Below, piece by piece: positions 39,597-43,684 of a stretch of DNA of 43,684 bases. Numbering within the stretch: the first letter of the stretch is position 1; the number at the start of each line of letters is the position of its first letter. The stretch is from contig CAZWOL010000023.1 in assembly GCA_964635325.1 (NCBI GenBank), forward strand, positions 1 through 43,684, written 5' to 3'. This stretch comes from BOG-1112 sp964635325 (GTDB lineage Bacteria; Bdellovibrionota_B; Oligoflexia; Oligoflexales; Bog-1112). A program made the translations under genes and the position numbers. The notes under the pieces were generated by a model. That model was not told where the DNA came from. It saw nothing but the letters and a program-made list of their open reading frames with translations, and did no database searches.

Positions 39597-41255
39597 ATGG
39601 AGCCGTTTTGGACAAAGAATTACCCAAAGAACATTCCGGCAGAAATCAATGCCGACCAATATGCAAATCTAAACGAACTCGTCGATCTCACCGTCGCTCG
39701 TTTTCGTAGTCAACCGGCCTATAGTAATATGGGCGCAAAGTTGAGCTTTGAAGAGGTCGATCGTTATAGTCGTGCCTTTGCTTCTTATTTACAAAATACT
39801 CTGGGTATTCAAAAAGGTGATTCCGTTGCCATCATGATGCCTAACCTTTTGCAGTATCCTGTATCCGTACTTGCAATATTGCGTACAGGGGCGAGCGTTA
39901 TCAACGTCAATCCAATGTACACGGCGCGTGAGTTGCGTCACTTGCTTACAAACTCACAAGCCAAAAGCGTTATCATTCTCGAAAATTTCGCAAAAACCCT
40001 TGCTGAAATTTTGCCAGAAACCTCCGTGCAGTCGGTGATCATTGCACGTATTGGTGACCTGCTTCCATTTCCAAAAAACCATATCGTCAATTTTGCTGTC
40101 AAATACGTTAAGCGTATGGTTCCGTGCTTCAAAATCCCTCAAGCCCTATCTTGGATCGAAGTCTTGAAAAAAGGAGATGCGAGTCGTCTCAAAAAAGTAA
40201 AGATCGATGCAGAGGATATAGCTTTCTTGCAATATACTGGTGGTACGACAGGCGTGTCCAAGGGGGCTATGCTCACCCATCGCAATATTATCTCCAACAC
40301 TTTGCAGATACTCTCGTGGTTTACTGCAAATCCCGATTTCAAATTGGATAGAGCTGTTTGCCCATTGCCGCTCTATCATATATTCGCCCTCCTTGCGGAT
40401 TGCTTTGGTTTTTTTGCTCTAGGAGCTGAGAGCATACTCATTACCAATCCTCGTGATATCAAGGGTTTTATCAAGACGATCAAAAATGTTCGTTTTACGG
40501 GGATTATTGGTGTCAATACTCTCTTCAAGCATCTTCTGAATCATCCTGATTTCAAAAGTATCGACTTCTCTCACCTCAAGATATCTTTGGGTGGGGGTGC
40601 TGCTGTCGAAAAATCGGTTGCTGAGGCTTGGGCTAAAGCAACAGGTTGCGTGCTCCTTGAGGCCTATGGTTTGACAGAAGCTTCACCTGCAGTTGCAATC
40701 AATCCTCCGAGTTTAGATTGTTTTGCAGGTACAGTTGGTTTGCCTTTGCCAAGCACTCTGATTTCTATTCGTGACGAAAATGCGAAAGAGTTGGGGATCA
40801 ACGAAGAGGGTGAATTATGGGTAAAGGGGCCACAGGTTTTCAAAGGCTACTACAAGGATGAGGAAGAGACTAAGCGCTCCTTACAGGATGGTTGGCTTAA
40901 AACAGGTGATATCGCTAAAATTAATGAGCAAGGTTTCATCTCGATCATGGATCGCAAGAAAGATCTGATCATTGTCTCAGGGTTTAACGTCTATCCTAAC
41001 GAAATCGAAGATGTTGTCACGCATCATCCTAAGGTTCTAGAGGCCTGTGCGGTTGCTGTTCCGGATGAAAAGACGGGAGAAGCTGTTAGGCTTTTTGTGG
41101 TTCGCAAAGATGAAAGTTTGACCGAAGCAGAATTGCTTGCTCACTGTCGTAAAAATCTTGTGAACTACAAAATGCCTAGAAGCATCGTGTGGCGTAAGGA
41201 TCTTCCCAAGTCAAATGTGGGAAAAATTCTACGCAAGGAACTCAAGTCCATCTGA
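39597..41255 (+). CDS. fadD: long-chain fatty-acid CoA ligase
   Basis: Activates fatty acids to acyl-CoA through an acyl-adenylate, feeding beta-oxidation or lipid synthesis. The AMP-binding motif is YTGGTTGVSKGAMLTHRN. Others are LEAYGLTEASP, the fatty-acid signature region GWLKTGDIAKI with DRKKDLIIVSGFNVYPNEIE, and the catalytic Lys near PKSNVGKIL. Length 552 fits FadD. ATG 39597 has AGGAGAGG upstream. It is followed after ten bases by hutG and is likely co-transcribed with it, although the two pathways are not directly linked. Confidence 0.92.
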   Translation: MEPFWTKNYPKNIPAEINADQYANLNELVDLTVARFRSQPAYSNMGAKLSFEEVDRYSRAFASYLQNTLGIQKGDSVAIMMPNLLQYPVSVLAILRTGASVINVNPMYTARELRHLLTNSQAKSVIILENFAKTLAEILPETSVQSVIIARIGDLLPFPKNHIVNFAVKYVKRMVPCFKIPQALSWIEVLKKGDASRLKKVKIDAEDIAFLQYTGGTTGVSKGAMLTHRNIISNTLQILSWFTANPDFKLDRAVCPLPLYHIFALLADCFGFFALGAESILITNPRDIKGFIKTIKNVRFTGIIGVNTLFKHLLNHPDFKSIDFSHLKISLGGGAAVEKSVAEAWAKATGCVLLEAYGLTEASPAVAINPPSLDCFAGTVGLPLPSTLISIRDENAKELGINEEGELWVKGPQVFKGYYKDEEETKRSLQDGWLKTGDIAKINEQGFISIMDRKKDLIIVSGFNVYPNEIEDVVTHHPKVLEACAVAVPDEKTGEAVRLFVVRKDESLTEAELLAHCRKNLVNYKMPRSIVWRKDLPKSNVGKILRKELKSI

Positions 41256-41265
41256 GGTGACGCGG

Positions 41266-42228
41266 ATGTCTCATCTAAGTTTTCCACCAATGCCTGCCTG
41301 GACCGGACGCGATGATGGTTTTGGACCCGAACGCTTCCACCAATGTATACAAGCAGTAGAGCTTGATGCTCTTGTTTCACAAGTTGGACGTCCTGTTGCT
41401 CTTGTGGGTTTTGCTTGTGATGAGGGTGTCAAACGCAACCATGGTCGAATCGGTGCAGCTCAGGGACCAGAGTTTTTGCGTCGTTCCCTTGCAAATTTCG
41501 CATGGAATCCACAAGGTGCGCCGACTCTTTTCGATGTCGGAGATGTGTTTTGCACAGACTCGGATCTAGAAGGAGCTCAGCAAGAACTTGGTCGTGTTGT
41601 GAGTGCGCTGCATACAAAAAATTGTCTACCGTTTGTGCTCGGAGGTGGACATGAAACAGCATGGGGACACTTTCAGGGGCTTGCACAGCACCACAAGAAC
41701 ACTCTCATCATCAATTTCGATGCACATTATGATCTGCGTCCTCTGATTGATGGTAGCTTTGGTAGTTCTGGTACGCCCTTCACGCAGATTGCACAGCATT
41801 GTCAGGATACAGCTCAGCCCTTTCACTACTGTGTGATTGGTTTGCAAGAGGGGGCTAATACTGCAAGTTTGCGGGAGCGTGCTGCGATAGGCAAAGTACA
41901 CTCAATCTTTGCTCAGCAATTGCATCATGAAGGCTGGAAGAGTGTTGAGAGTGATTTAATACGCCTGATCTCCTCCCACGACACAGTCTATCTCAGTATA
42001 TGCTTGGATGTTTTTGCGCAGGCCTACGCACCCGGAGTGAGTGCTCCGCAAGCATTGGGTCTCTTACCCACGCAAGTGCTCCCACTTTTGCAGTGCATAG
42101 CAGCTTCGGGCAAATTAGTGGGTGTCGATATTGTCGAGCTGTGTCCTCCCCAGGATCGAGATATGCAGACAGCTCGTCTGGGTGCTGCTTTGATTTATGA
42201 AGTTTTGAAACACCTGAAGAAAAACTAG
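41266..42228 (+). CDS. hutG: formimidoylglutamase (arginase family)
   Basis: A Mn-dependent ureohydrolase-fold enzyme that splits N-formimidoyl-glutamate to glutamate and formamide in histidine degradation. Metal-binding motifs: His129 (GGGHE) and NFDAHYDLR (Asp152, His154, Asp156). The last motif reads SICLDVFAQAYAPGVSAP: Cys246 stands where most arginase-family enzymes have the first Asp, and Asp248 is kept. APGVSAP is the HutG signature. ATG 41266 has GAGGTG upstream and avoids overlap with fadD. No hutH, hutU or hutI is nearby. Confidence 0.85.
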   Translation: MSHLSFPPMPAWTGRDDGFGPERFHQCIQAVELDALVSQVGRPVALVGFACDEGVKRNHGRIGAAQGPEFLRRSLANFAWNPQGAPTLFDVGDVFCTDSDLEGAQQELGRVVSALHTKNCLPFVLGGGHETAWGHFQGLAQHHKNTLIINFDAHYDLRPLIDGSFGSSGTPFTQIAQHCQDTAQPFHYCVIGLQEGANTASLRERAAIGKVHSIFAQQLHHEGWKSVESDLIRLISSHDTVYLSICLDVFAQAYAPGVSAPQALGLLPTQVLPLLQCIAASGKLVGVDIVELCPPQDRDMQTARLGAALIYEVLKHLKKN

Positions 42229-42262
42229 GCCATCTAATAGCTTAGAGGCAGCACTGCATCAA

Positions 42263-43684
42263 TCACTCCATCTCGTAATATTTCTTGAAGAGAGCTCCGG
42301 AGTCAGCGTTAGCCTGCTCTGCTTGAGCTTTTAAGGATTCTAACGTGGGCATGTCGCTTGCTTCCTTTTTTAGTCCCTCAAGTTTCGCAGTTGACTCCGC
42401 GAGTTGTTTTTCCAATTTACTAAATTCCTCAGCTTCTGCGACTAGCTTTGGATGCTCTTCGGTGACTGCCCTATTGGACGCCGCCAGTTGACGGTCAATT
42501 TCACTTAGCTTTTCTGACTTCTTAGGACTATCGGTCCATAAATTGACTTCATTTTTCTCATCTAAAAGCTTGTCTCTTGCAATGACTTTATCAAGAACTG
42601 GCTTTTCGATTTCTTTAGATAATGCTTCGATTTGAGCTTTAAGGCTGCTTAATTTAGAAGTTTCTGATTGAATCTCTGTTTGGAGAACAGGTCTTCGCGA
42701 GTCAACCTCTCCACCTCGCTTATTAATAGCAATTCTACGCTCTCGAATCTCTTTTATCTCTTTCAATACGTCTTGATGGTATTTCACACGATCAATAAGA
42801 CTTCGGAAGTCAGATCCGTATTTTTTCTGAAGTTCAGGTTCTATTTTTTCTATTCTTTTTGTCAATATGTCCTGTGTTCTGTTATTCGCAGTCTGGAATA
42901 TTTCTTTGGCTTTGTTATATTGAACGATGTCTTCATGTGTTTCAAGAAATGGTCCAACATCGTTTTTCTCCATATATTCTAAACGCTCAAGAGTTCTTTG
43001 AGGATCTACCGGTCGTCTTTTAACAACTGCCATTGAGATGTCTTTAGTACTCGCTGCGGGCCTCAACTCCATGGTTTCACTAGGCCTTGAAGGGGGATGC
43101 TGCCCGTCGACAAGTTCAAGGGGCTTATCTGGATGATACGCAACGATTACTTCTAATTCACTTGGTTTGAAGGCTAGATCATTTGAATTTGTCATGGGCT
43201 TTACATCCAAGGTCCCAGTAGATTCTGGAAGGAGAAGGGCTTTTTTGACTTGAACTCCCCCTCCTTTCCCGCTGACAGTCATACCAGAGTCATGCGTATT
43301 TTGATGTTGTTTTAAAGCAACTGAAAGCTCTGGATTAGCCTCTATTTTCGTTGCTTCGGGACCATCTAAAGCAGAGTGCTTAGGTGTCGAAGGCGCAGCT
43401 TTATTCTTGCCTCGAAAAAGTAGTGCGCTAAAGGCAACGAGTGCCCCACCACCAACCGTTCCAAGCAGAAAATCAAAGGTATCTTCTTCTGATAGCTGTA
43501 AATGCGACTTTTGCTCACTATCATAAAAATATAGCGTCGATATTTTGCTTAAATCATTACCCGAGGCAGTGGAAGCTGCGTCTATTGTAATAGAAGATGT
43601 ATCCACTATGTTTGCAGTACCGGCATTCCTAGATAGGTTGTCAGATTTTGGTTTTGAATGTAACCGACATCCTGAAATCACTAG
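42263..43684 (-). CDS. coiled-coil membrane lipoprotein, 5' end beyond the window
   Basis: The frame is open to the edge. Its first visible residues, L-V-I-S-G-C, are a perfect lipobox, so the rest of the signal peptide lies outside and the first GTG in view (43681) is not the real start. Cys is followed by about 60 polar residues, a Gly-rich hydrophobic segment (FLLGTVGGGALVAFSALLF), a 130-residue linker and a long Glu/Lys-rich coiled coil (about 215-470). It has a lipid anchor plus an internal membrane helix, like the gene at 20312. Function unknown. Convergent with hutG. Confidence 0.65.
   Translation of the reverse strand, partial: LVISGCRLHSKPKSDNLSRNAGTANIVDTSSITIDAASTASGNDLSKISTLYFYDSEQKSHLQLSEEDTFDFLLGTVGGGALVAFSALLFRGKNKAAPSTPKHSALDGPEATKIEANPELSVALKQHQNTHDSGMTVSGKGGGVQVKKALLLPESTGTLDVKPMTNSNDLAFKPSELEVIVAYHPDKPLELVDGQHPPSRPSETMELRPAASTKDISMAVVKRRPVDPQRTLERLEYMEKNDVGPFLETHEDIVQYNKAKEIFQTANNRTQDILTKRIEKIEPELQKKYGSDFRSLIDRVKYHQDVLKEIKEIRERRIAINKRGGEVDSRRPVLQTEIQSETSKLSSLKAQIEALSKEIEKPVLDKVIARDKLLDEKNEVNLWTDSPKKSEKLSEIDRQLAASNRAVTEEHPKLVAEAEEFSKLEKQLAESTAKLEGLKKEASDMPTLESLKAQAEQANADSGALFKKYYEME

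Overview
This window looks like a chromosomal segment from a free-living or host-associated Gram-negative bacterium. Evidence for an outer envelope is a periplasmic HtrA-type protease, a class A penicillin-binding protein, several lipoproteins, a GspC-like secretion protein, a periplasmic oligopeptide-binding protein and a dihaem c-type cytochrome. The mix of families (lone GspC-like gene, pseudo-receiver/TPR protein, 600-residue UbiD, KorB-type oxidoreductase, many short secreted proteins without recognisable homologues) recalls the Bdellovibrionota/Oligoflexia and older 'deltaproteobacterial' groups. That placement is an inference; no rRNA, tRNA or ribosomal protein gene is present to confirm it. 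Starts are mostly ATG with clear AGGAG-type sites, with some GTG and one TTG.

Layout. 1-5200: a HAD-like lipoprotein, korB without korA, a secreted alpha/beta hydrolase and a small membrane protein, with repeat elements between them. 5176-9845: divergent PBP1A-type glycan polymerase and HtrA protease sharing an intergenic region built on a perfect 17-bp inverted repeat. 9871-16160: on the minus strand, a polyserine protein, a DUF4143-type ATPase preceded by a perfect 23-bp inverted repeat, an ABC-F protein and UbiD. 16379-19404: two related Tyr/Asp-rich secreted peptides, then a beta-helix protein overlapping an SO2930-type dihaem cytochrome. 19497-23824: four consecutive plus-strand genes for unknown exported proteins, ending at a good terminator; the last has acidic Ser/Glu repeats and a Lys/Arg-rich tail. 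This is the best candidate for an undescribed lineage-specific system.

23982-33510: an EamA-like half transporter, a TPR membrane protein, a LOG-family nucleotide hydrolase, the GspC-like PDZ protein, a pectin-acetylesterase/Notum-like hydrolase, oppABC (without oppDF), lexA with a recognisable promoter, and a YqjD-like/two-TM protein pair. 33542-39173 (minus strand): the pseudo-receiver TPR protein, a small secreted protein, a PAS histidine kinase with a single-domain response regulator, and a GMC oxidoreductase. 39362-42228: a 35-residue lysine-rich small ORF, fadD and hutG. 42263-end: a coiled-coil membrane lipoprotein that is cut by the window edge.

Functionally the recognisable genes cover peptidoglycan synthesis and envelope quality control, peptide and histidine breakdown, fatty-acid activation, quinone biosynthesis and the SOS response. 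There is no phage, transposase, integrase, CRISPR array or defence island. The unusual material is in exported proteins of unknown function, low-complexity repeats and palindromic intergenic elements.
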